Assembly: GCF_030160835.1 (NCBI RefSeq)
Contig: NZ_BSPC01000007.1
Coordinates: 23,687 to 87,686 of the forward strand
Reading direction: 5' to 3'
Length of the DNA stretch: 64,000 nucleotides
Origin: Labrys miyagiensis
GTDB taxonomy: Bacteria > Pseudomonadota > Alphaproteobacteria > Rhizobiales > Labraceae
This document shows positions 16,319-24,995 of the stretch, piece by piece. Position 1 is the stretch's first letter, and each line of letters starts with the position of its first letter. The notes below the pieces were generated by a model. The model was given only the letters and a program-made list of their open reading frames with translations. It was not told where the DNA came from and did no database searches. Made by a program: the position numbers and the translations under genes.

Positions 16319-19300
16319 ATGTGGCTGATCCTGTTGGACATATCGGGCTCGATGGCCGACCCCTTCAGCGGAACGATCATTACCGGCGGCCGCCAGCGAA
16401 CGACACAGGCCAAGACCAAGATCGAGGCTGCAAGGGAAGCCCTTCTGCTTCATCTCGAGAGCCTCGGCCGGGCAACGCAGGTGACGATCCTCGCCTTCAC
16501 GACCACCGCAGAGCCCATCTTCGAAGGCGCGAGCACCGACATCGCAGCCATTCGCGCGGCCTTGGCCGGCGTCGAGCCGAAGGGAGGCACCGACATCGCA
16601 GCCGCCCTGCGGGCCGCCAAGACACGGCTGGACGCCCATCCGGCCGATCTGCTGGCAAGGATCCTGCTGATCTCGGATGGGCTTTCCGATGCGACGGAGG
16701 CCGCCGAGGCTGCTGCGGAACTGCAGCGCGGACGAATTCCGATCGACGCCATTCTGATCGATACAGCGGAAGCAGGCATCGACCTGATACGACGCGTCGT
16801 TGGCGCCAGCGGCAGCGTGACGAGCGTCACCTCGGAGCCGGGTATGAAAGCGGCGCTCGAGTCGGTCGGCAACGACTTCGCGGCGGAGTTGGCGGCCACG
16901 GAGACGGCGCTGCAAAACCTGCAGAAGGCGGTGGCGCAATCCGCTCCGACGCCGACCAAGGACGATGTCGGGTTCACCCTCGCATCGCCTGGAGAGCTCG
17001 CCCAGGATGCCTGGGCGTCGCTGCTGGTCTTCATGCACCTGGCGAGTCTGACGGATCAGGTGCGCGGCGATGCGCTCAGCACCGGCAGGCTCAAGGGAGC
17101 CGATGTCCTGAGCGCCCCGGTTGCTTCAACGCGGCTGTCGCGAGGCACGGATGTGGTGCTCACGCCCAAGATCCCGGGCTTCGACGTGAACCCGAGATTC
17201 GTGCCCACAACCTGGTTGGAGGATATCAGCAAGAGCGAGTTCCGCATCCGGCCAACCAATGCCCCGCCGGGACCTGTGGTTGGCGAAGTGGAGGTCACGG
17301 TACAAGGCCTTGCCATCGCCCGCATCCCCCTCTCGATTCAGGTTCGGTCGCCGAAGGAGCCGCGGCCCTCGGACAGCCAGCCGACGCTGAACAGCGCGAG
17401 CGCCTTTCGCACGGTTTTCGCCTCCTATGCGCGGACCGATCTGCCGGTCGTGGAAGCCTGCGCCAAGGTCTACAGGGGTCTCGGTATCTATGTGATCGTG
17501 GACAAGCAGGAACTGCTGGCCGGAGAGGCGTGGCGAAGCGCGATCAAGTTGCTGATTGCAAAATCCGATGCCTTTCAGCTCTTCTGGTCACCCGCGAGCA
17601 GCGTATCGGACAATGTCAAGGATGAAATAGTGGACGGTTTGGCCATTCAGAGCAATCGCGGTGTCGGCTTTATCCGCCCCACCTATTGGCAAGAGCCTCC
17701 CCCGACACTGCCAGCCAATCTCAGCCATCTGAATTTCGCATTCCTGGATCTGAAAGGCCTGGGAGCATCGCCGGCGCAGGTCCTGCCGCCCCCTCGCGGC
17801 CGCGACATCCCTCTGGAAGGCGCAAGTCCCATCCCGGTGACAGTGTTGCCGCTCATGCCGGATTCCTCTGCCACCGCCAACCGCGAGATAGCCGCCGATA
17901 CCGCCTTTGCCGTCCGCTTCATCGAGCAGACCCTCGGTGTCCGCTACTATCCCGTGCCGACCCTGCTGGTCGATCGCTTCACCGTCCGGGCAGTGCGCAA
18001 GACGGAAACCGTCGATCTCGGACCGTATGAACAGGCTCGCCAAGGCACGCTGCACGACCTGGCCGAACTGCTCCAAGTCGTTTGTCTTGATCTCCATGTC
18101 GGCAGGTTTTGGAAGGATGCCGACTGGGAGATCGCCAAGGCCGCTGCGACGGCGACCGCGCAGCATGCCGGTGTGTCCGCCACCGCCTTCGAGCAGTTGA
18201 GGTATTGGTGTGAATTCGACCCTGCCTCATGGCTCCTTCCCCCGTGGAGGGACCATCCTGCCGGCCTCGCCGATTGCGCAACTGTGCGGGATGCGGCGGC
18301 CCGCGTGGTGGCCTCTGCCCTGAAGGAGACCGGCGACGGCGCCGACTTGCAGATAGGGCGCTACGAGCTCGATAAAGTCTGGCCCGCATGGCGGGACCGG
18401 CTCGAACCGCTCGGCCTGACGCTTGCCGGCCATTCCTATGCCACGACGATCAGCGGAAGCCGGGCTGCGTTTCGCCAAGGCCTCGGCCTGCTGTGGGCCG
18501 ACATGGAGCCTGCACTTGTGGCCTGCAAGGATCGCTTTGGCGAACGGCCGGCACTCCCTGAGGGGTTCGATGCGTCGCTGAGGCTCGCCGATGCCCTCTG
18601 CGACGGCCTTCTGATGAAGAGCAAAGGCGAGCCATCCCACGGGCTGGGATTCGTTCGTGGAGAAGTTGAGCCCGAAGGCGGCTGGCGTGCGGCCCATGGG
18701 ATTCTGCTGGCCGCCGGGCTTCCCGGTCTGCGCCCGGCGCAACCCTTCATCGAGTTTGCCGACGCCTATTTTGGCGCGGTAGCGCGCATCCTTCACGCGC
18801 GCGCGCGTGAAATCGGCGCTGGGCCGTTTACCAGCGGATATGCCCTGGATTTGGAGATCTGGGAGCGGCTCGTGCCGACAGGCGTCACGGCGGGTCTCGA
18901 GACCGTGGCAGCACCGAGCTACGGCCAGGATCAGACACCCAAGGTCTATAGGGTGGGACCCGTGAGCGCATTTGCGCAGGCGGTGGAGCGGGCCTGGGCT
19001 CAGGCAAGAGCCTTGTTGACCTCGGCGCAACATCGCAAGTCTTCGACCCTCGCTGTGGTGGACGCCCCCACCTACGGCATTTTTGCCCCGGCGCGCGCCA
19101 GCGAGGTGGACGCGCATCTGTTCGACAAGGCCCGGAATTGGGCGGTGCCTCTAGGTCTGGTGCTGCCCGGCACGGCTCGGGTGCTACTCTGCAGCGATGC
19201 TCTCGATGACTTCCGCGCCGCCGTGGAGACCGAGCGGGCCGCGCCAAACCTGGCCCGGCTGTTTCTGCGCAGCATTCTCGTCCATGAACATTTCCACGCC

Positions 19301-19645
19301 TATGCGGCGACGTCCCCCACGGAGGACGGGCACCCGCCGGCAGGCCCCGGCTTCGAGCAGGTCTGGCAAGATGCGATTCCGGTCAATGAAGCGCTCGCCA
19401 CCTGGATGCAGGTGCATCTGGCACGCGACCTGCCGGATCTGTCCGCGAAGGTCTGGGACTACATCAATTTCGGCGAATATCCGACCTGGCCCTATGCCGG
19501 GGCTGCGGTGATCGAGCAGGTCTATGCCAGAAAAGGCCTGGACGCGGTTCGATCGCTGGTGGACCTCTTGCGGTCCGACCCTCCGGCTGCGGTCACGTGG
19601 ATGCAACGGGAGATTGCCAATGCGCCGCATCGGCCGATCATCTAG
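16319..19645 (+). CDS. Three-part protein: von Willebrand A domain, TIR domain, HExxH metallopeptidase module
   Basis: A 1108-residue predicted cytoplasmic protein without signal or membrane segments. Residues 1-180: vWA domain with the metal site DxSxS at Asp7-Ser9-Ser11, Thr91 in GGTD and Asp120 in ISDG. Residues about 362-480: TIR_2-like domain with VFASYARTD, the VDKQELLAGEAW loop, LFWSPASS and a candidate catalytic Glu436 in KDEI. Residues about 520-970 are unassigned and mostly helical. Residues 989-993 read HEHFH (an HExxH zinc motif), with Glu1024 in VNEALATWM as a possible third ligand. TIR domains in bacterial immunity often consume NAD+, and vWA-TIR and peptidase combinations occur in predicted conflict systems; this single-chain arrangement is one I do not recognise. 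Next gene starts 39 bases later. Confidence 0.85.
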   Translation: MWLILLDISGSMADPFSGTIITGGRQRTTQAKTKIEAAREALLLHLESLGRATQVTILAFTTTAEPIFEGASTDIAAIRAALAGVEPKGGTDIAAALRAAKTRLDAHPADLLARILLISDGLSDATEAAEAAAELQRGRIPIDAILIDTAEAGIDLIRRVVGASGSVTSVTSEPGMKAALESVGNDFAAELAATETALQNLQKAVAQSAPTPTKDDVGFTLASPGELAQDAWASLLVFMHLASLTDQVRGDALSTGRLKGADVLSAPVASTRLSRGTDVVLTPKIPGFDVNPRFVPTTWLEDISKSEFRIRPTNAPPGPVVGEVEVTVQGLAIARIPLSIQVRSPKEPRPSDSQPTLNSASAFRTVFASYARTDLPVVEACAKVYRGLGIYVIVDKQELLAGEAWRSAIKLLIAKSDAFQLFWSPASSVSDNVKDEIVDGLAIQSNRGVGFIRPTYWQEPPPTLPANLSHLNFAFLDLKGLGASPAQVLPPPRGRDIPLEGASPIPVTVLPLMPDSSATANREIAADTAFAVRFIEQTLGVRYYPVPTLLVDRFTVRAVRKTETVDLGPYEQARQGTLHDLAELLQVVCLDLHVGRFWKDADWEIAKAAATATAQHAGVSATAFEQLRYWCEFDPASWLLPPWRDHPAGLADCATVRDAAARVVASALKETGDGADLQIGRYELDKVWPAWRDRLEPLGLTLAGHSYATTISGSRAAFRQGLGLLWADMEPALVACKDRFGERPALPEGFDASLRLADALCDGLLMKSKGEPSHGLGFVRGEVEPEGGWRAAHGILLAAGLPGLRPAQPFIEFADAYFGAVARILHARAREIGAGPFTSGYALDLEIWERLVPTGVTAGLETVAAPSYGQDQTPKVYRVGPVSAFAQAVERAWAQARALLTSAQHRKSSTLAVVDAPTYGIFAPARASEVDAHLFDKARNWAVPLGLVLPGTARVLLCSDALDDFRAAVETERAAPNLARLFLRSILVHEHFHAYAATSPTEDGHPPAGPGFEQVWQDAIPVNEALATWMQVHLARDLPDLSAKVWDYINFGEYPTWPYAGAAVIEQVYARKGLDAVRSLVDLLRSDPPAAVTWMQREIANAPHRPII

Positions 19646-19684
19646 CGTTCGCGTGATCTTGGTCCCCCCTCATAGAAAGACAGA

Positions 19685-20395
19685 ATGACCCGTTTCGCTT
19701 TTCTGATCGAGCCTCCCTTCTGCGACCGCATGTCCGACGGCACCGTCACGGGCTGCGACGTCGAGTTGGCGCGGACGGTCCTTGCTTTGGCCGGCGCCGA
19801 GGATTTCCAGCCCGCCGAGACCGAATTCGCGCAGCTCCTGCCGGGCCTCGTCGATGGCCGCTGGCGGATGACGACAGGCTTGTTCGCCACTGCGGAGCGC
19901 CGCAGGCTTGCCGCCTTCAGCCGGCCGATCTGGGCGCTGCCGGACGGGCTGCTGGTGCGCAAGGGCAATCCCCTGCGGCTGACGGGCTACCGCTCCCTCG
20001 CCCGCACGCCCGGATCTATCCTCGCCGTGGTCCGCGACCAGATCCAGCACCGCTCCGCCGTGGCGCTCGGCGTCCCCCAAGATCGCATCCAGGTCTTCGA
20101 GACCTACGCCAGCGCCGCCAGCGCCATCCTGAACGGCCGAGCCCAGGCCTATGCGAGCGTGGCACGGGCGCATGGCGGCTTCATCGATGGGGCGGGAGCA
20201 CTGGATCTCGAGGTGGTGACTATCGGCGCGGCTGAAAAGGAGCCAGCCTTCGGCGCCTTCGCCTTCAACCTGGACGACGATGCCTTCAGGCAGGCGGTCG
20301 ACGAGGCGCTTGGGGCTTACCTCGGCTCCCTGCAACATCGTGCGATGATGAAAGGATACGGCTTCAGCGATGCCGACATCGATCTCGTCGCGTGA
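19685..20395 (+). CDS. Substrate-binding-protein fold (SBP_bac_3) without a signal peptide
   Basis: A 236-residue protein that begins directly with the mature-domain pattern of family 3 solute-binding proteins: FLIEPPFCDRMSDGTVTGCDVELARTVL, then a TTGLFATAERRRLAAFSRPIW region and FGAFAFNLDDDAFRQAVDEAL. There is no hydrophobic leader and none can be gained by an upstream start, so the protein should stay in the cytoplasm. No permease or ATPase gene is near. It starts 39 bases after the vWA-TIR-peptidase stop and 80 bases before an amidohydrolase, so it may be co-transcribed with either. A ligand-sensing role is possible but inferred. Confidence 0.75.
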   Translation: MTRFAFLIEPPFCDRMSDGTVTGCDVELARTVLALAGAEDFQPAETEFAQLLPGLVDGRWRMTTGLFATAERRRLAAFSRPIWALPDGLLVRKGNPLRLTGYRSLARTPGSILAVVRDQIQHRSAVALGVPQDRIQVFETYASAASAILNGRAQAYASVARAHGGFIDGAGALDLEVVTIGAAEKEPAFGAFAFNLDDDAFRQAVDEALGAYLGSLQHRAMMKGYGFSDADIDLVA

Positions 20396-20474
20396 CGAAG
20401 CCGCAGAAATGCCGACCCTTTTTTGCGAGATGCCGACGTCGTATATCTGGCCATCCACGGGCGGAGCAGCTTTC

Positions 20475-21422
20475 ATGACCGACCACTCAAAGCCTCGGCG
20501 GCGGGCGATTGTTGATGCGCATCTGCATCTTTATGACAGCCATGCCAATGCCTTTGCCATCTTCGAACAGAGGCAACCCGGCCTTGAGGCCCTGGTCGGC
20601 GACTATGCGGCCCTGCCCAGGACCTATCTCCTCGACGCCTATCTTCGCGACAGCGCTTCGAGGGATGTCGAAGGCATCGTCTGGCATGAATTCATCTCCC
20701 GGGATGCCGACCGGGAAATGGCATGGGGCCAACAACTCGCGTCTGCGTCGCAGCTTCCCATGGCCCTGGTCGGCCTTGTCGACTTCCTCGACCCAGGCCT
20801 GATGGAACGGCTGGAGTTCTATGGTTCCCTACCGGCTGTTACAGGCGTTCGGCAGCATCTGGGCTGGGACGAGAACAATCCGCTCCGATGTTTTGCCACG
20901 CGCCCCGACTTCCTTTCGGACGGCAAGTGGCGGGAAGGATTGAAGCGGTTGCGCCATGGAAGGCTGCGCTGCGGCTTGGAGGTCTTCTCCCCGCAATTGC
21001 CCGATTTGCTCGACGTCGTCAGGCAGTTTCCGGACATCGGCTTCACGGTCGCCGTCATGGGCTGGCCGACCGACCTCTCGGCCGAGGGCTACAGGCGCTG
21101 GCGGTCCGATCTCACGGCCATCGCCCGATGCCACAACACCGTGGTGAGCATCTCGGCGGTGGAGTGCATCTTCGGAATGTCCTGGCGGCCGGAGCAAGTG
21201 AAGCCCTGGGTGCTGTCCATGGTGGAGGCATTCGGGCCCGGGCGAGCCATGTTCGGCAGCCATCTGCCTATCACCGGGCTTTCACACGGCTTCGGCCCGC
21301 TCTACGACGGTTACGAAGCCATTCTGGCCGGATTTTCGGAAGACGAGAAAAACCAGGTCTTCCGGCGGACAGCCATGCAATGGTTCGGCGTGCCGAAGCG
21401 AGAGCTGCTGTCCGAGGCCTGA
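20475..21422 (+). CDS. Amidohydrolase-family metal-dependent hydrolase
   Basis: A 315-residue TIM-barrel hydrolase of the amidohydrolase_2 type. The N-terminal metal motif is VDAHLHLYD (HxH), followed by WHEF, a GVRQHLGWD strand, GLEVFSPQLPDL, and a C-terminal MFGSHLPITGLS that resembles the end of lactonase or decarboxylase members (MFGSnfP). The substrate is unknown; relatives act on lactones, decarboxylate aromatic acids or hydrolyse amides. The ATG at 20475 was chosen because the family starts about ten residues before HxH; the longer frame from 20370 overlaps the preceding gene. Confidence 0.82.
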   Translation: MTDHSKPRRRAIVDAHLHLYDSHANAFAIFEQRQPGLEALVGDYAALPRTYLLDAYLRDSASRDVEGIVWHEFISRDADREMAWGQQLASASQLPMALVGLVDFLDPGLMERLEFYGSLPAVTGVRQHLGWDENNPLRCFATRPDFLSDGKWREGLKRLRHGRLRCGLEVFSPQLPDLLDVVRQFPDIGFTVAVMGWPTDLSAEGYRRWRSDLTAIARCHNTVVSISAVECIFGMSWRPEQVKPWVLSMVEAFGPGRAMFGSHLPITGLSHGFGPLYDGYEAILAGFSEDEKNQVFRRTAMQWFGVPKRELLSEA

Positions 21423-21620
21423 ACTCGCCCTCGCCGCGGCGGCTGGGGCGGATTTGCACCTTGCCAATGGCGGCCTTTGGGATCAATCTTGCTGGGATGA
21501 GCCGCGCGCCCGGCAAATGTCGGGCACAAGCAATCGGCCATATGACGGTCCATGCGGGGCAGTGCCGCCCCTTGTTCTTACCGTCGCCCCGCCATCCGCC
21601 GGGGCCTTTGGAAATCGATC

Positions 21621-22541
21621 ATGGACGACCGACAGCAATGGACATACGACGCGATTCTGGCCCGCTGCAAGGACCTGATCCCGCCTCTCGACCTCCACAA
21701 GCACATCAAGCACGGCACGCTGGTGGTGTCCCACAGCACGCTGGACGGCATCGACTTCTGGGCGAACGATCCCGCCGATTTCGAGGCCGAGCTGAGCGGG
21801 CGGGCGAAACGTCCCGACGCCGGTGAATTGCCCAAGCCCGGCGAGTGCGGCACCTCCTTCGACGCCACGCGCACGCCCCGTTCAGCCAACGCCTCGATGA
21901 TCGGCATGAGGGACGATCCCACCAACTGGGCCCTGGAGGCCTCGTTGGGCGCGACCGAGGGCGTGGGCTTCCGCGAGCAGTGGCGGCCCCCGCCGCAGCC
22001 CCGGCCAGCGCTGCTGCCGCAGACCCAATATGGCAGCAAGCGCATCTCGCTGGGCTTCGGCGAGACCGGCAAAAGGCTGACCTTCACCGCCCTTCACGCC
22101 TCCGTTTCCAAGAGGAAGTGCAACGTCCACATCGACGAGCGCGGCTTCGTGGTGAACGCACCCGATGGCGCCATCGTCACGCCCACCTTCTGGGGGCATC
22201 TGGCGAACGAACTGCTGCTCAAGACCAAGTTCCGCGACTGGCTCAACCGCAAGATCGGCGACAATGTCATCGGAGCGCTCGTCGTGGAAGTGGTCAACCA
22301 CCTGTCGCTGCGATTTCCCGACGCCGAGAACGGCTTCGCCGGCCTGGAAGGCAAGGTGAACCGCATCAAGGGCATCAATGACGTCGAGGATATCGGCAAG
22401 ACGTTCCTGCCCATCGGCCTGACGGCTGACCTGTGGCACTTCAAGAACTCGACCGTGCAGGCCAACTACTACTGGCACGACGGCCAGCAGACGCTGACGC
22501 TGAGCTGGGGCGGCACGTTCGATAAATTCGGGTCGAAGTAG
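21621..22541 (+). CDS. Protein of unknown function, 306 residues
   Basis: No family recognised. The protein is soluble, with DLHKHIKHGTLVVSHSTLDGIDFWANDP near residues 20-48, a Pro-rich hinge (WRPPPQPRPALLPQ) near residue 120-135, and a C-terminal half ending YYWHDGQQTLTLSWGGTFDKFG that looks beta-rich. The Pro-rich hinge implies two domains. The ATG at 21621 was preferred to 21552 because codon use changes there. It is the last gene of a plus-strand series starting at 16319, but a 198-base gap separates it from the amidohydrolase, so it may be independent. Confidence 0.65.
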   Translation: MDDRQQWTYDAILARCKDLIPPLDLHKHIKHGTLVVSHSTLDGIDFWANDPADFEAELSGRAKRPDAGELPKPGECGTSFDATRTPRSANASMIGMRDDPTNWALEASLGATEGVGFREQWRPPPQPRPALLPQTQYGSKRISLGFGETGKRLTFTALHASVSKRKCNVHIDERGFVVNAPDGAIVTPTFWGHLANELLLKTKFRDWLNRKIGDNVIGALVVEVVNHLSLRFPDAENGFAGLEGKVNRIKGINDVEDIGKTFLPIGLTADLWHFKNSTVQANYYWHDGQQTLTLSWGGTFDKFGSK

Positions 22542-22628
22542 CACTGTCGATCGGGCGCTTTGACCAACCCAGAATGCGCAGCCATCCCCAGCGATTCACT
22601 GATTCTGTATTGGAGTGAATACGCTCCA

Positions 22629-22750
22629 CGGTTGGGCGAGATGAGGCATCTCGAAACAAGGCGCGCCGTTTGCGCCCCCTCGCCCCGTTTACGGGGAGAG
22701 GGGGCTTCGACGGCGAGCCTTCTTTTCAAACGCCTCATCTCGCCCAACCG
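22629..22750. repeat. Palindromic repeat family PR2, single hairpin copy
   Basis: CGGTTGGGCGAGATGAGGC (22629-22647) and GCCTCATCTCGCCCAACCG (22732-22750) are perfect 19-base inverted arms. The centre has CCTCGCCCCGTTTACGGGG, the family core hairpin. This is the cleanest single unit in the window and lies between convergent genes ending at 22541 and 22815. Confidence 0.9.
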
Positions 22751-22814
22751 CTTTCTTGCACCCCATTTTGTGCCGATCAGTCAACAATTTGAGGCGTTGT
22801 AGAAGGACGACCGA

Positions 22815-23078
22815 TCAGCGCACGCCACGGATCAGCCTCAGCCATGGCGCCAGGTGGAAGGCGCTCATCAGGAGATACATCATCGCCATGCCGCTCAGCG
22901 GCGATGCAGGGCTTGCCGAGCAGGGCATGCTCATCGACTCTCCGCCCAGCACCGTGGTGAGCACGGCCATCAGCGCGAAAGTCGGCGATGCCGCCAGGGC
23001 CAGCCAGTCCGCCGCGCCGAAGGCGGCGGGGTTCCGGCGGATGGCGCCGCCGGGCCCGCTGGAACATGCCTCGCTCAT
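22815..23078 (-). CDS. Small membrane protein coupled to DUF899 gene
   Basis: An 87-residue protein (MSEACSSGPGG...) with two hydrophobic segments: AADWLALAASPTFALMAVLTTVLG and SGMAMMYLLMSAFHLAPWLRLIRG. Its ATG overlaps the DUF899 stop codon by four bases (ATGA at 23075-23078), so it is translated with it. Such small membrane proteins beside DUF899 genes are annotated only as hypothetical; a membrane partner role is possible but unproven. A longer frame from 23192 overlaps DUF899 and was not used. Confidence 0.7.
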   Translation of the reverse strand: MSEACSSGPGGAIRRNPAAFGAADWLALAASPTFALMAVLTTVLGGESMSMPCSASPASPLSGMAMMYLLMSAFHLAPWLRLIRGVR

Positions 23079-23869
23079 GGCTTGGTGCCCGCCTGCTGCT
23101 CCCGGAAAGCCGCCTCGCCGACGTCCGAGACCTTGACCCACTCCTTGTCCGGCGCGGCTTCCGGAACATAGCTGTCGTGCCAGTTCCACCATTTGTAGGT
23201 CGGGGTCTGCGGGTAGCCTTCGGGCGAGTTCTCCCAGACCTCCTGCCGGCCCAGCGGCGTAATGTCGAGATAGTTCCAGGTGCCGCCCATCTGCTCATCG
23301 CCGCGATTGTTGATGTAGTAGGTGCGGAACACGCGACCGCCGTCGCGGATGAACACATTCGTGCCGTGCCATTCGTCCACGCCGAAGTCTTTGTCGAAGC
23401 CATCCGTGATCGTGTACCACGGCATCGTCCAGCCCATCCGCGCCTTGAGGTCCGCAATCTTGTCCTGCGGGGCCCGCGAGACGAAGACGAGGGTGGTGTC
23501 GCGGGCGTTGAGATGGGCGACGTGTGCGACCTGGTCCGCCACCATCGAGCAACCGCGGCAGGCACGCTCGGGCCAGCCGAACACGCCGGGCTCGTAGAAG
23601 GCGCGGTAGACGATCAACTGGCGCCGCCCCTCGAACAGATCGGTAAAGCTCGCCTTGCCCTGCGGCCCGTCGAACACATAGTCCTTCTCGACCGCCAGCC
23701 ACGGCATCCGCCGCCGCTCGGCCGCCAGGGCGTCGCGAGCCCGGGTCTGCTGCTTCTCCTTCACCAGCAGGCGCTGGCGAGCGGCTTCCCAGGCCTGCGG
23801 CGATACGACGGGTGGCGTCTTCATGGCGGATAGACCGCCTTCCTGTCCGTTCTGCTGTACTGTCGTCAT
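23075..23869 (-). CDS. DUF899 thioredoxin-like protein
   Basis: A 264-residue protein of the DUF899 family. The hallmark is WPERACRGCSMVADQVAHVAHLNARDTTLVFVSRAP, with a CRGC pair (Cys104, Cys107) in a thioredoxin-like fold. Further conserved parts are RMPWLAVEKDYVFDGP, LIVYRAFYEPGVF, GWTMPWYT and GTWNYLDITPLGRQEVWE. Likely a cytoplasmic redox or unknown-substrate protein; no biochemical role is established. It is the first gene of a two-gene minus-strand unit. A second in-frame Met at residue 16 (MKTPPVV) is an equally good start. Confidence 0.9.
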   Translation of the reverse strand: MTTVQQNGQEGGLSAMKTPPVVSPQAWEAARQRLLVKEKQQTRARDALAAERRRMPWLAVEKDYVFDGPQGKASFTDLFEGRRQLIVYRAFYEPGVFGWPERACRGCSMVADQVAHVAHLNARDTTLVFVSRAPQDKIADLKARMGWTMPWYTITDGFDKDFGVDEWHGTNVFIRDGGRVFRTYYINNRGDEQMGGTWNYLDITPLGRQEVWENSPEGYPQTPTYKWWNWHDSYVPEAAPDKEWVKVSDVGEAAFREQQAGTKP

Positions 23870-24079
23870 GGCTTTGTAACCTCCGAATTCCTGGCGGGCC
23901 CTCGCACCCCAATGCCGGAGGGCGAGCCCACGCGCTGCTGGTCAGCGGTTGTTGACCGTGAGGCGAGTGTGTCACCGGGCCGCGAAGGGCGGGAGTTACA
24001 AGTGTGACGGGATTTGCGGGGACGCTGATCGCGGCCGCGGGGCGTAGGGGGCGATTAATATGCGCCGTGATCTCCGAGG

Positions 24080-24105
24080 GGCGCCGGCCTTGAATGACCG
24101 GCGCC
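24080..24105 (-). terminator. Strong hairpin downstream of SDR 24125
   Basis: GGCGCCGG (24080-24087) and CCGGCGCC (24098-24105) are perfectly complementary with a ten-base loop. It lies 20 bases beyond the SDR stop on the minus strand. No U-run follows, so termination may need another factor. Confidence 0.4.
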
Positions 24106-24124
24106 TCCACTCGGACGAGCGCCG

Positions 24125-24874
24125 TCAGACGTTGCTGACGCCGCCGTCGACGACCATGTCGGAGCCCGTCATGAACGAGCTCTCGTCCGAGGCGAGGAAG
24201 AGGGCGGCGTTGGCGAGCTCCTCGGGACGCCCGAGCCTCAGCATGGGCGTGTAGGTGGCGTACATCTTGCGAAGTGCGGCAGCCTCCTCGGGCGTCGTCG
24301 CCTGCGCGTCCATGATCGGCGTGTCGACGGGCCCCGGGCTCAGGAGGTTCGCGCGGATGCCGCTGTCCTTGAATTCGGCCGCCCAGGTCCGGACGTATGA
24401 ACGCACCGCCGCCTTGGTGGCAGCATAGGTCGAGTGGTTCGCCAGGCCCATATAGTGCATGGCCGAGGACACCAGGATGATCGATCCTCCGCGACCCATC
24501 ATCGGCAGCATCTTCTGCACGAGGAACAGCGGCCCCTTGGCCATCAGGTTGAACGTGCGGTCGTAGTGCTCCTCCGTGATGTCGCGCAGCGGCACCTGTT
24601 CGGTGAAGCCGGCGTTGGACACGACCACGTCCACCCTGCCCTTGGTACTGCGGACGGCGTCGGCGACGCGGTCGAGATCCTCGAGCCTGGACGCGTCCGC
24701 CCGGATGGCGGTGACGTTGGCGCCGATGACCTGCGCCGCCTCGTCGAGCGTATCCTGGCGCCGGCCGAAGATGAAGACATGCGCGCCCTCCGTCACGAAA
24801 CGCTGGGCAATGGCGAGCCCGATGCCGCTGGTGCCGCCGCTGATCACGGCAATTTTGCCTGTCAATCCAGACAT
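24125..24874 (-). CDS. Short-chain dehydrogenase/reductase (FabG-like)
   Basis: A 249-residue classical SDR. The motifs SGGTSGIG (coenzyme loop), NAGF, the catalytic S-x12-Y-x3-K (SSAMHYMGLANHSTYAATK), and the C-terminal FMTGSDMVVDGG are all present. Arg in FGRRQD after strand two favours NADP. The start MSGLTGK at 24874 was chosen over 24907 because it begins just before the first strand and follows GAAGGGAAGC. The gene is divergent from a LysR regulator at 24996 that probably controls it. Substrate unknown. Confidence 0.9.
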   Translation of the reverse strand: MSGLTGKIAVISGGTSGIGLAIAQRFVTEGAHVFIFGRRQDTLDEAAQVIGANVTAIRADASRLEDLDRVADAVRSTKGRVDVVVSNAGFTEQVPLRDITEEHYDRTFNLMAKGPLFLVQKMLPMMGRGGSIILVSSAMHYMGLANHSTYAATKAAVRSYVRTWAAEFKDSGIRANLLSPGPVDTPIMDAQATTPEEAAALRKMYATYTPMLRLGRPEELANAALFLASDESSFMTGSDMVVDGGVSNV

Positions 24875-24995
24875 GGTGCTTCCCTTCAATTTGCGGTCCC
24901 GGCTCATCCCGGGGCTGAGGGTTCTTAGCTAGGTCATGTCAAATCCAAAGATAATGATATAAAACTCCATAAGATTAATTCTAATAGAGAATAAG

